DNA from: Tremella fuciformis
Lineage: Eukaryota > Basidiomycota > Tremellomycetes > Tremellales > Tremellaceae
Reading direction: 5' to 3'
Assembly: GCA_032768795.1 (NCBI GenBank)
Contig: CP136490.1
Location: 1 to 64,000, forward strand
DNA length: 64,000 bases
Part shown: positions 1-10,500 of the stretch, in pieces
Layout: every line of letters begins with the position of its first letter
Position numbering within the stretch: position 1 is the first letter of the stretch
Notes under the pieces: generated by a model
Seen by the model: the letters and a program-made list of their open reading frames with translations, nothing else
What the model was told of the DNA's origin: nothing
Databases searched by the model: none
Position numbers and translations under genes: made by a program

Positions 1-192
1 CCCCCTAACCCCCTAACCCCCTAACCCCCTAACCCCCTAACCCCCTAACCCCCTAACCCCCTAACCCCCTAACCCCCTAACCCCCTAACCCCCTAACCCC
101 CTAACCCCCTAACCCCCTAACCCCCTAACCCCCTAACCCCCTAACCCCCTAACCCCCTAACCCCCTAACCCCCTAACCCCCTAACCCCCTAA
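1..192. repeat. Terminal telomere, 24 x CCCCCTAA
   Basis: Twenty-four perfect tandem copies of the 8-mer CCCCCTAA fill positions 1-192. This is the C-rich strand of TTAGGGGG, the telomere repeat known for Cryptococcus and relatives, so the window starts at a chromosome end and reads inward. No variant repeats are present until the switch to satellite at 193. Confidence 0.97.
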
Positions 193-868
193 CCCCCCAA
201 GGGTCCCCCCTTGGGCAGTCGAGCTGGGTTACGGGTGGGGATAGCTCGGCCAGTTTTGCTCCGATCGGAAAACGAGTGAGAGATTTGGAATCAGCTCGTC
301 AAACTGAGTATAGTACCAACCATTAGACTTGCAGAATAATTTTATCCAGCACCGGAAAAAGCTACAAGGGTCCCCCCTTGGGCAGACGTACTGGTCTTTC
401 GGAGGGATTAACTCCGCCAGTTTCGCTCCGATCCGGGAATGGGTTAGAGATTCTTAATCAGCTCGTCAAATAGAGTATAGTAGCACCCTTCACATCACAA
501 AAATAATTTCACTCACAACCAGCAAACTCCAAGGGTCCCCCCTTGGGCCATATGAGCTCCAAGGGTCCCCCCTTGGACCGTTTTACATGAAGTCAGGGAT
601 GCATGCGAGAGTCATCCCAGATATATTTGGGACCATATTAGGCTACTTACTTCGACAATCAACTCAATATTCCAATTACTGACCGCGTCACAGCCAACCA
701 AAGTCAAATACCCAGCCAACTTTGGATGCCCGTAAATCCGTCAGTTTTTACCCGATCGGGAAGATCATTACATTTACGAATAGCTCTTTTGTCGAACTTT
801 TTGAATCCAAAAAAAAATTTCAAAAAATCTCGATGCGCGAGAAAGTCCCCCCCCCAGGACCTGCCTGT

Positions 869-908
869 AACCCCTAACCCCCTAACCCCCTAACCCCTAA
901 CCCCTAAG
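869..908. repeat. Interstitial telomere tract 1
   Basis: A mixed tract of CCCCTAA and CCCCCTAA repeats lies between two satellite units. The same 40 bp tract recurs at 1750, 2631 and 3512, with 881 bp spacing. Confidence 0.9.
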
Positions 909-1749
909 CTACAAGGGTCCCCCCTTGGGCAGTCGAGCTGGGTTACGGGTGGGGTTAGCTCGGCCAGTTTTGCTCCGATTGGAAAACGAGTGAGAGATTT
1001 GGAATCAGCTCGTCAAACTGAGTATAGTACCAACCATTAGACTTGCAGAATAATTTTATCCAGCACCGGAAAAAGCTACAAGGGTCCCCCCTTGGGCAGT
1101 CGAGCTGGGTTACGGGTGGGGATAGCTCGGCCAGTTTTGCTCCGATCGGAAAACGAGTGAGAGATTTGGAATCAGCTCGTCAAACTGAGTATAGTACCAA
1201 CCATTAGACTTGCAGAATAATTTTATCCAGCACCGGAAAAAGCTACAAGGGTCCCCCCTTGGGCAGACGTACTGGTCTTTCGGAGGGATTAACTCCGCCA
1301 GTTTCGCTCCGATCCGGGAATGGGTTAGAGATTCTTAATCAGCTCGTCAAATAGAGTATAGTAGCACCCTTCACATCACAAAAATAATTTCACTCACAAC
1401 CAGCAAACTCCAAGGGTCCCCCCTTGGGCCATATGAGCTCCAAGGGTCCCCCCTTGGACCGTTTTACATGAAGTCAGGGATGCATGCGAGAGTCATCCCA
1501 GATATATTTGGGACCATATTAGGCTACTTACTTCGACAATCAACTCAATATTCCAATTACTGACCGCGTCACAGCCAACCAAAGTCAAATACCCAGCCAA
1601 CTTTGGATGCCCGTAAATCCGTCAGTTTTTACCCGATCGGGAAGATCATTACATTTACGAATAGCTCTTTTGTCGAACTTTTTGAATCCAAAAAAAAATT
1701 TCAAAAAATCTCGATGCGCGAGAAAGTCCCCCCCCCAGGACCTGCCTGT

Positions 1750-1789
1750 AACCCCTAACCCCCTAACCCCCTAACCCCTAACCCCTAAG
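1750..1789. repeat. Interstitial telomere tract 2
   Basis: Same CCCC(C)TAA tract as at 869-908, at the next 881 bp unit boundary. Confidence 0.9.
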
Positions 1790-2630
1790 CTACAAGGGTC
1801 CCCCCTTGGGCAGTCGAGCTGGGTTACGGGTGGGGTTAGCTCGGCCAGTTTTGCTCCGATTGGAAAACGAGTGAGAGATTTGGAATCAGCTCGTCAAACT
1901 GAGTATAGTACCAACCATTAGACTTGCAGAATAATTTTATCCAGCACCGGAAAAAGCTACAAGGGTCCCCCCTTGGGCAGTCGAGCTGGGTTACGGGTGG
2001 GGATAGCTCGGCCAGTTTTGCTCCGATCGGAAAACGAGTGAGAGATTTGGAATCAGCTCGTCAAACTGAGTATAGTACCAACCATTAGACTTGCAGAATA
2101 ATTTTATCCAGCACCGGAAAAAGCTACAAGGGTCCCCCCTTGGGCAGACGTACTGGTCTTTCGGAGGGATTAACTCCGCCAGTTTCGCTCCGATCCGGGA
2201 ATGGGTTAGAGATTCTTAATCAGCTCGTCAAATAGAGTATAGTAGCACCCTTCACATCACAAAAATAATTTCACTCACAACCAGCAAACTCCAAGGGTCC
2301 CCCCTTGGGCCATATGAGCTCCAAGGGTCCCCCCTTGGACCGTTTTACATGAAGTCAGGGATGCATGCGAGAGTCATCCCAGATATATTTGGGACCATAT
2401 TAGGCTACTTACTTCGACAATCAACTCAATATTCCAATTACTGACCGCGTCACAGCCAACCAAAGTCAAATACCCAGCCAACTTTGGATGCCCGTAAATC
2501 CGTCAGTTTTTACCCGATCGGGAAGATCATTACATTTACGAATAGCTCTTTTGTCGAACTTTTTGAATCCAAAAAAAAATTTCAAAAAATCTCGATGCGC
2601 GAGAAAGTCCCCCCCCCAGGACCTGCCTGT

Positions 2631-2670
2631 AACCCCTAACCCCCTAACCCCCTAACCCCTAACCCCTAAG
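2631..2670. repeat. Interstitial telomere tract 3
   Basis: Same CCCC(C)TAA tract as at 869-908, at the next 881 bp unit boundary. Confidence 0.9.
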
Positions 2671-3511
2671 CTACAAGGGTCCCCCCTTGGGCAGTCGAGC
2701 TGGGTTACGGGTGGGGTTAGCTCGGCCAGTTTTGCTCCGATTGGAAAACGAGTGAGAGATTTGGAATCAGCTCGTCAAACTGAGTATAGTACCAACCATT
2801 AGACTTGCAGAATAATTTTATCCAGCACCGGAAAAAGCTACAAGGGTCCCCCCTTGGGCAGTCGAGCTGGGTTACGGGTGGGGATAGCTCGGCCAGTTTT
2901 GCTCCGATCGGAAAACGAGTGAGAGATTTGGAATCAGCTCGTCAAACTGAGTATAGTACCAACCATTAGACTTGCAGAATAATTTTATCCAGCACCGGAA
3001 AAAGCTACAAGGGTCCCCCCTTGGGCAGACGTACTGGTCTTTCGGAGGGATTAACTCCGCCAGTTTCGCTCCGATCCGGGAATGGGTTAGAGATTCTTAA
3101 TCAGCTCGTCAAATAGAGTATAGTAGCACCCTTCACATCACAAAAATAATTTCACTCACAACCAGCAAACTCCAAGGGTCCCCCCTTGGGCCATATGAGC
3201 TCCAAGGGTCCCCCCTTGGACCGTTTTACATGAAGTCAGGGATGCATGCGAGAGTCATCCCAGATATATTTGGGACCATATTAGGCTACTTACTTCGACA
3301 ATCAACTCAATATTCCAATTACTGACCGCGTCACAGCCAACCAAAGTCAAATACCCAGCCAACTTTGGATGCCCGTAAATCCGTCAGTTTTTACCCGATC
3401 GGGAAGATCATTACATTTACGAATAGCTCTTTTGTCGAACTTTTTGAATCCAAAAAAAAATTTCAAAAAATCTCGATGCGCGAGAAAGTCCCCCCCCCAG
3501 GACCTGCCTGT

Positions 3512-3551
3512 AACCCCTAACCCCCTAACCCCCTAACCCCTAACCCCTAAG
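3512..3551. repeat. Interstitial telomere tract 4
   Basis: Same CCCC(C)TAA tract as at 869-908, the last of the long tracts. Units further inward keep only one short ACCCCTAAG tract, which explains their 851 bp period (881 minus 30). Confidence 0.9.
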
Positions 3552-4247
3552 CTACAAGGGTCCCCCCTTGGGCAGTCGAGCTGGGTTACGGGTGGGGTTA
3601 GCTCGGCCAGTTTTGCTCCGATTGGAAAACGAGTGAGAGATTTGGAATCAGCTCGTCAAACTGAGTATAGTACCAACCATTAGACTTGCAGAATAATTTT
3701 ATCCAGCACCGGAAAAAGCTACAAGGGTCCCCCCTTGGGCAGTCGAGCTGGGTTACGGGTGGGGATAGCTCGGCCAGTTTTGCTCCGATCGGAAAACGAG
3801 TGAGAGATTTGGAATCAGCTCGTCAAACTGAGTATAGTACCAACCATTAGACTTGCAGAATAATTTTATCCAGCACCGGAAAAAGCTACAAGGGTCCCCC
3901 CTTGGGCAGACGTACTGGTCTTTCGGAGGGATTAACTCCGCCAGTTTCGCTCCGATCCGGGAATGGGTTAGAGATTCTTAATCAGCTCGTCAAATAGAGT
4001 ATAGTAGCACCCTTCACATCACAAAAATAATTTCACTCACAACCAGCAAACTCCAAGGGTCCCCCCTTGGGCCATATGAGCTCCAAGGGTCCCCCCTTGG
4101 ACCGTTTTACATGAAGTCAGGGATGCATGCGAGAGTCATCCCAGATATATTTGGGACCATATTAGGCTACTTACTTCGACAATCAACTCAATATTCCAAT
4201 TACTGACCGCGTCACAGCCAACCAAAGTCAAATACCCAGCCAACTTT

Positions 4248-4550
4248 GGATGCCCGTAAATCCGTCAGTTTTTACCCGATCGGGAAGATCATTACATTTA
4301 CGAATAGCTCTTTTGTCGAACTTTTTGAATCCAAAAAAAAATTTCAAAAAATCTCGATGCGCGAGAAAGTCCCCCCCCCAGGACCTGCCTGTAACCCTGG
4401 ATGCCCGTAAATCCGTCAGTTTTTACCCGATCGGGAAGATCATTACATTTACGAATAGCTCTTTTGTCGAACTTTTTGAATCCAAAAAAAAATTTCAAAA
4501 AATCTCGATGCGCGAGAAAGTCCCCCCCCCAGGACCTGCCTGTAACCCCC
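4248..4550. repeat. 151-bp tandem duplication of a unit end
   Basis: The segment starting GGATGCCCGTAAATCC and ending in the 9-C run is present twice in tandem with a 151 bp period (ATG at 4250 and at 4401). The same duplication recurs at 8608/8759 but not at 6148, which accounts for macro-unit lengths of 2460 and 2611 bp. Confidence 0.85.
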
Positions 4551-5000
4551 TAAGGAATCAGCTCGTCAAATTGTGTATGCTAATGGGCATTAGACTTGCC
4601 AAATAATTTTATCCAGCTGCGGAAAAAGCTCCAAGGGTCCCCCCTTGGGCAGTCAAGCTTGGTTACGTGTGGGGATAGCTCGGCCAGTTTCGCTCCGTTC
4701 AGAAAACGGGTGAGAGATTCAGAATCAGCTCTTTGAATAGAGTATAGTACCAACCATTAGACTTGCAGAATAAATTTATCCAGCGCCGGAAAAAGCTGCA
4801 AGGGTCCCCCCTTGCGCAGGTGTGCTCGGTTACGGGAGGGGGTAGCTCCGCCAGTTCTGCTCCGATCGGAAAACGGGTGAGAGATTCAGAATCAGCTCGC
4901 CAAACTGAGTATAGTAGTAAGCATTACAATCGAAGAAGACAGTCATCAAGGGGGGCAAAAGTCAATAAGCCATTTGACAGACATAAGATCCAAAAAGTGT

Positions 5001-5100
5001 ACCCCAACCAGGAATCGAACCTAGTCACAGCCAAATTAGGGCAGACAGCACCCTACAGCGGGCCGAAATGACACTAACCACTGTGTCAAACCAGAGGGGT
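5001..5100 (-). other. tRNA-like Pol III module, copy 1
   Basis: On the minus strand the segment has a perfect D-arm-like stem (GACAC at 5087-5083, GTGTC at 5074-5070) around AGTGGTTA. A T-arm with B-box GGTTCGATTCC lies at 5021-5011. ACCCC and GGGGT ends can pair, and a TTTTT terminator follows at 4996-4992. The anticodon arm does not fold convincingly and the acceptor spacing is wrong for a functional tRNA. A tRNA pseudogene or the head of a tRNA-derived SINE fits better. Confidence 0.5.
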
Positions 5101-6299
5101 GAAGGTCTGCTGAGTTTTACTTGCCTATATTGGGTTACACATAATACATGCTAAGTGGCACATAGCTCCGCCACTTTTGCTCCGATCAGTAAATGGGTTA
5201 GAGATTCTTAATCAGCTTGTCAAATAGTGTATAGTGCCGACCATTAGACTCGCAGAATAAATTTATCCAGCGCCGGAAAAAGCTGCAATGGTCCCCCCTT
5301 GGGCAGACGTACTGGTCTTTCGGAGGGATTAACTCCGCCAGTTCTGCTCTGATCTGGTAATGGGTTAGAGATTCTTGATCAGCTCGTCAAATAGTGTATA
5401 GTACCAACCTTTAGACTTGCAGAATAAATTTATCCAGCACCGGAAAAAGCTACAAGGGTCCCCCCTTGGGCAGTCGAGCTGGGTTACGGGTGGGGTTAGC
5501 TCGGCCAGTTTTGCTCCGATTGGAAAACGAGTGAGAGATTTGGAATCAGCTCGTCAAACTGAGTATAGTACCAACCATTAGACTTGCAGAATAATTTTAT
5601 CCAGCACCGGAAAAAGCTACAAGGGTCCCCCCTTGGGCAGTCGAGCTGGGTTACGGGTGGGGATAGCTCGGCCAGTTTTGCTCCGATCGGAAAACGAGTG
5701 AGAGATTTGGAATCAGCTCGTCAAACTGAGTATAGTACCAACCATTAGACTTGCAGAATAATTTTATCCAGCACCGGAAAAAGCTACAAGGGTCCCCCCT
5801 TGGGCAGACGTACTGGTCTTTCGGAGGGATTAACTCCGCCAGTTTCGCTCCGATCCGGGAATGGGTTAGAGATTCTTAATCAGCTCGTCAAATAGAGTAT
5901 AGTAGCACCCTTCACATCACAAAAATAATTTCACTCACAACCAGCAAACTCCAAGGGTCCCCCCTTGGGCCATATGAGCTCCAAGGGTCCCCCCTTGGAC
6001 CGTTTTACATGAAGTCAGGGATGCATGCGAGAGTCATCCCAGATATATTTGGGACCATATTAGGCTACTTACTTCGACAATCAACTCAATATTCCAATTA
6101 CTGACCGCGTCACAGCCAACCAAAGTCAAATACCCAGCCAACTTTGGATGCCCGTAAATCCGTCAGTTTTTACCCGATCGGGAAGATCATTACATTTACG
6201 AATAGCTCTTTTGTCGAACTTTTTGAATCCAAAAAAAAATTTCAAAAAATCTCGATGCGCGAGAAAGTCCCCCCCCCAGGACCTGCCTGTAACCCCTAA

Positions 6300-6794
6300 G
6301 TCTCAACCCAGCAGGAAGCGACTCAGCCATTTGTCCAAGGACGATTCGAATTGCCAAGTCGTAATCAGCTTACTCGACTTGACGGTCAGCCGGTATTCTA
6401 CCGTACGAACTGGATCAAGGGAGATGGTAATTGCATGTTCGCCGCAATAGTCAAAGCACTTGGAATACCACGCTTGACACATCTCGGAGCAAGGCGGGCA
6501 GCAGTGGCTTATGCTCGGAAGTTCCAAGATGACTTCTTCCCATTTCTAGAGAGTCAAAGCGAGTCAATGGGTGCATACCTCAGGCGTATGGGCAAGGCGG
6601 GGACATGGGGTGACGACTTGATGCTTAAGGCCTTGAGTGGGGCATACAATGTCAAGATCAGAGTCTACAAGCGGCATAATGATGGCAGCCATCAGTGGTA
6701 TGAGATAGGAGAAGGTGAGGATAGTATTGGCCTTTACTTAGCAAGTGAGCATTATGAGAACTTAGTAACTGCAGATGAGTTGTTTGGTAGATAG
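6300..6794 (+). pseudogene. OTU-like cysteine protease fragment, copy 1
   Basis: The frame is open from directly after a telomere-like CCCCTAA tract (in-frame TAA at 6297) to the stop at 6792-6794. It has no ATG before the conserved domain. The first usable codon is TTG at 6351, giving 147 residues. Numbered from there, GDGNCMFAAI carries Asp25 and catalytic Cys28, and SEHYENLV carries His134, which is the OTU catalytic arrangement. OTU domains are deubiquitinase-like proteases and also occur in some transposon polyproteins. The missing start and the abrupt junction with telomeric sequence mark it as a 5'-truncated piece of a larger gene, possibly a telomere-associated retroelement. Whether it is expressed cannot be seen. 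Confidence 0.75.
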
Positions 6795-7460
6795 ATGCAT
6801 TTGACTCTCTCAGTTCTCAAGTAAGTGAGAAATGAGTCAGAGATTCGGAACCAGCTTGTCAAACTGTGTATAGTAATGGGCATTAGACTTGCGAAATAAA
6901 TTTATCCAACTGCGGAAAAAGCTCCAAGGGTCCCCCCTTGGGCAGTTGTGCCGGGTTACGGGTGGGGATAGCTCCGCCAGTTTTGCTCCAATTAGAAAAC
7001 AAGTGAGAGATTTGGAATCAGCTCGTCAAATTGTGTATGCTAATGGGCATTAGACTTGCCAAATAATTTTATCCAGCTGCGGAAAAAGCTCCAAGGGTCC
7101 CCCCTTGGGCAGTCAAGCTTGGTTACGTGTGGGGATAGCTCGGCCAGTTTCGCTCCGTTCAGAAAACGGGTGAGAGATTCAGAATCAGCTCTTTGAATAG
7201 AGTATAGTACCAACCATTAGACTTGCAGAATAAATTTATCCAGCGCCGGAAAAAGCTGCAAGGGTCCCCCCTTGCGCAGGTGTGCTCGGTTACGGGAGGG
7301 GGTAGCTCCGCCAGTTCTGCTCCGATCGGAAAACGGGTGAGAGATTCAGAATCAGCTCGCCAAACTGAGTATAGTAGTAAGCATTACAATCGAAGAAGAC
7401 AGTCATCAAGGGGGGCAAAAGTCAATAAGCCATTTGACAGACATAAGATCCAAAAAGTGT

Positions 7461-7560
7461 ACCCCAACCAGGAATCGAACCTAGTCACAGCCAAATTAGG
7501 GCAGACAGCACCCTACAGCGGGCCGAAATGACACTAACCACTGTGTCAAACCAGAGGGGT
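7461..7560 (-). other. tRNA-like Pol III module, copy 2
   Basis: Second copy of the module described at 5001-5100, in the same position within the next macro-unit. Confidence 0.5.
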
Positions 7561-8910
7561 GAAGGTCTGCTGAGTTTTACTTGCCTATATTGGGTTACAC
7601 ATAATACATGCTAAGTGGCACATAGCTCCGCCACTTTTGCTCCGATCAGTAAATGGGTTAGAGATTCTTAATCAGCTTGTCAAATAGTGTATAGTGCCGA
7701 CCATTAGACTCGCAGAATAAATTTATCCAGCGCCGGAAAAAGCTGCAATGGTCCCCCCTTGGGCAGACGTACTGGTCTTTCGGAGGGATTAACTCCGCCA
7801 GTTCTGCTCTGATCTGGTAATGGGTTAGAGATTCTTGATCAGCTCGTCAAATAGTGTATAGTACCAACCTTTAGACTTGCAGAATAAATTTATCCAGCAC
7901 CGGAAAAAGCTACAAGGGTCCCCCCTTGGGCAGTCGAGCTGGGTTACGGGTGGGGTTAGCTCGGCCAGTTTTGCTCCGATTGGAAAACGAGTGAGAGATT
8001 TGGAATCAGCTCGTCAAACTGAGTATAGTACCAACCATTAGACTTGCAGAATAATTTTATCCAGCACCGGAAAAAGCTACAAGGGTCCCCCCTTGGGCAG
8101 TCGAGCTGGGTTACGGGTGGGGATAGCTCGGCCAGTTTTGCTCCGATCGGAAAACGAGTGAGAGATTTGGAATCAGCTCGTCAAACTGAGTATAGTACCA
8201 ACCATTAGACTTGCAGAATAATTTTATCCAGCACCGGAAAAAGCTACAAGGGTCCCCCCTTGGGCAGACGTACTGGTCTTTCGGAGGGATTAACTCCGCC
8301 AGTTTCGCTCCGATCCGGGAATGGGTTAGAGATTCTTAATCAGCTCGTCAAATAGAGTATAGTAGCACCCTTCACATCACAAAAATAATTTCACTCACAA
8401 CCAGCAAACTCCAAGGGTCCCCCCTTGGGCCATATGAGCTCCAAGGGTCCCCCCTTGGACCGTTTTACATGAAGTCAGGGATGCATGCGAGAGTCATCCC
8501 AGATATATTTGGGACCATATTAGGCTACTTACTTCGACAATCAACTCAATATTCCAATTACTGACCGCGTCACAGCCAACCAAAGTCAAATACCCAGCCA
8601 ACTTTGGATGCCCGTAAATCCGTCAGTTTTTACCCGATCGGGAAGATCATTACATTTACGAATAGCTCTTTTGTCGAACTTTTTGAATCCAAAAAAAAAT
8701 TTCAAAAAATCTCGATGCGCGAGAAAGTCCCCCCCCCAGGACCTGCCTGTAACCCTGGATGCCCGTAAATCCGTCAGTTTTTACCCGATCGGGAAGATCA
8801 TTACATTTACGAATAGCTCTTTTGTCGAACTTTTTGAATCCAAAAAAAAATTTCAAAAAATCTCGATGCGCGAGAAAGTCCCCCCCCCAGGACCTGCCTG
8901 TAACCCCTAA

Positions 8911-9405
8911 GTCTCAACCCAGCAGGAAGCGACTCAGCCATTTGTCCAAGGACGATTCGAATTGCCAAGTCGTAATCAGCTTACTCGACTTGACGGTCAG
9001 CCGGTATTCTACCGTACGAACTGGATCAAGGGAGATGGTAATTGCATGTTCGCCGCAATAGTCAAAGCACTTGGAATACCACGCTTGACACATCTCGGAG
9101 CAAGGCGGGCAGCAGTGGCTTATGCTCGGAAGTTCCAAGATGACTTCTTCCCATTTCTAGAGAGTCAAAGCGAGTCAATGGGTGCATACCTCAGGCGTAT
9201 GGGCAAGGCGGGGACATGGGGTGACGACTTGATGCTTAAGGCCTTGAGTGGGGCATACAATGTCAAGATCAGAGTCTACAAGCGGCATAATGATGGCAGC
9301 CATCAGTGGTATGAGATAGGAGAAGGTGAGGATAGTATTGGCCTTTACTTAGCAAGTGAGCATTATGAGAACTTAGTAACTGCAGATGAGTTGTTTGGTA
9401 GATAG
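8911..9405 (+). pseudogene. OTU-like cysteine protease fragment, copy 2
   Basis: Second copy of the 6300-6794 fragment, 2611 bp further in. The predicted protein is identical, including the Asp, Cys and His positions, and the junction to a telomere-like tract is the same. The two copies reflect amplification of the macro-unit rather than independent insertions. Confidence 0.75.
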
Positions 9406-10071
9406 ATGCATTTGACTCTCTCAGTTCTCAAGTAAGTGAGAAATGAGTCAGAGATTCGGAACCAGCTTGTCAAACTGTGTATAGTAATGGGCATTAGACT
9501 TGCGAAATAAATTTATCCAACTGCGGAAAAAGCTCCAAGGGTCCCCCCTTGGGCAGTTGTGCCGGGTTACGGGTGGGGATAGCTCCGCCAGTTTTGCTCC
9601 AATTAGAAAACAAGTGAGAGATTTGGAATCAGCTCGTCAAATTGTGTATGCTAATGGGCATTAGACTTGCCAAATAATTTTATCCAGCTGCGGAAAAAGC
9701 TCCAAGGGTCCCCCCTTGGGCAGTCAAGCTTGGTTACGTGTGGGGATAGCTCGGCCAGTTTCGCTCCGTTCAGAAAACGGGTGAGAGATTCAGAATCAGC
9801 TCTTTGAATAGAGTATAGTACCAACCATTAGACTTGCAGAATAAATTTATCCAGCGCCGGAAAAAGCTGCAAGGGTCCCCCCTTGCGCAGGTGTGCTCGG
9901 TTACGGGAGGGGGTAGCTCCGCCAGTTCTGCTCCGATCGGAAAACGGGTGAGAGATTCAGAATCAGCTCGCCAAACTGAGTATAGTAGTAAGCATTACAA
10001 TCGAAGAAGACAGTCATCAAGGGGGGCAAAAGTCAATAAGCCATTTGACAGACATAAGATCCAAAAAGTGT

Positions 10072-10171
10072 ACCCCAACCAGGAATCGAACCTAGTCACA
10101 GCCAAATTAGGGCAGACAGCACCCTACAGCGGGCCGAAATGACACTAACCACTGTGTCAAACCAGAGGGGT
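10072..10171 (-). other. tRNA-like Pol III module, copy 3
   Basis: Third copy of the module described at 5001-5100, in the third macro-unit. Confidence 0.5.
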
Positions 10172-10500
10172 GAAGGTCTGCTGAGTTTTACTTGCCTATA
10201 TTGGGTTACACATAATACATGCTAAGTGGCACATAGCTCCGCCACTTTTGCTCCGATCAGTAAATGGGTTAGAGATTCTTAATCAGCTTGTCAAATAGTG
10301 TATAGTGCCGACCATTAGACTCGCAGAATAAATTTATCCAGCGCCGGAAAAAGCTGCAATGGTCCCCCCTTGGGCAGACGTACTGGTCTTTCGGAGGGAT
10401 TAACTCCGCCAGTTCTGCTCTGATCTGGTAATGGGTTAGAGATTCTTGATCAGCTCGTCAAATAGTGTATAGTACCAACCTTTAGACTTGCAGAATAAAT

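Larger units (their letters stand above)
193..4399. repeat. Subtelomeric higher-order satellite, 881-bp units
   Basis: One partial and four full copies of an 881 bp unit, apparently near-identical by eye, with the same junction recurring at 861, 1742, 2623, 3504 and 4385. Each unit contains 165-167 bp monomers beginning with the CCAAGGGTCCCCCCTTGG hairpin and ends in a 9-C run followed by a short telomere-like tract. Reading frames in it (for example at 4250) are repeated noise without recognisable domains. No gene is supported here. Confidence 0.9.
4551..10500. repeat. Macro-repeat block, 2.46-2.61 kb units
   Basis: Three copies of a larger unit start near 4763, 7223 and 9834. Each combines diverged 165 bp monomers, a tRNA-like module and a copy of the 851 bp unit. 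An OTU-domain fragment is present in the first and second full units (6.3 and 8.9 kb). Copies look almost identical by eye, which implies recent amplification or homogenisation. Confidence 0.85.

Noticed and set aside
5001..5100. Functional intron-containing tRNA gene
   Set aside because: The B box and D arm are good, but the anticodon arm and acceptor spacing do not fit any isoacceptor.
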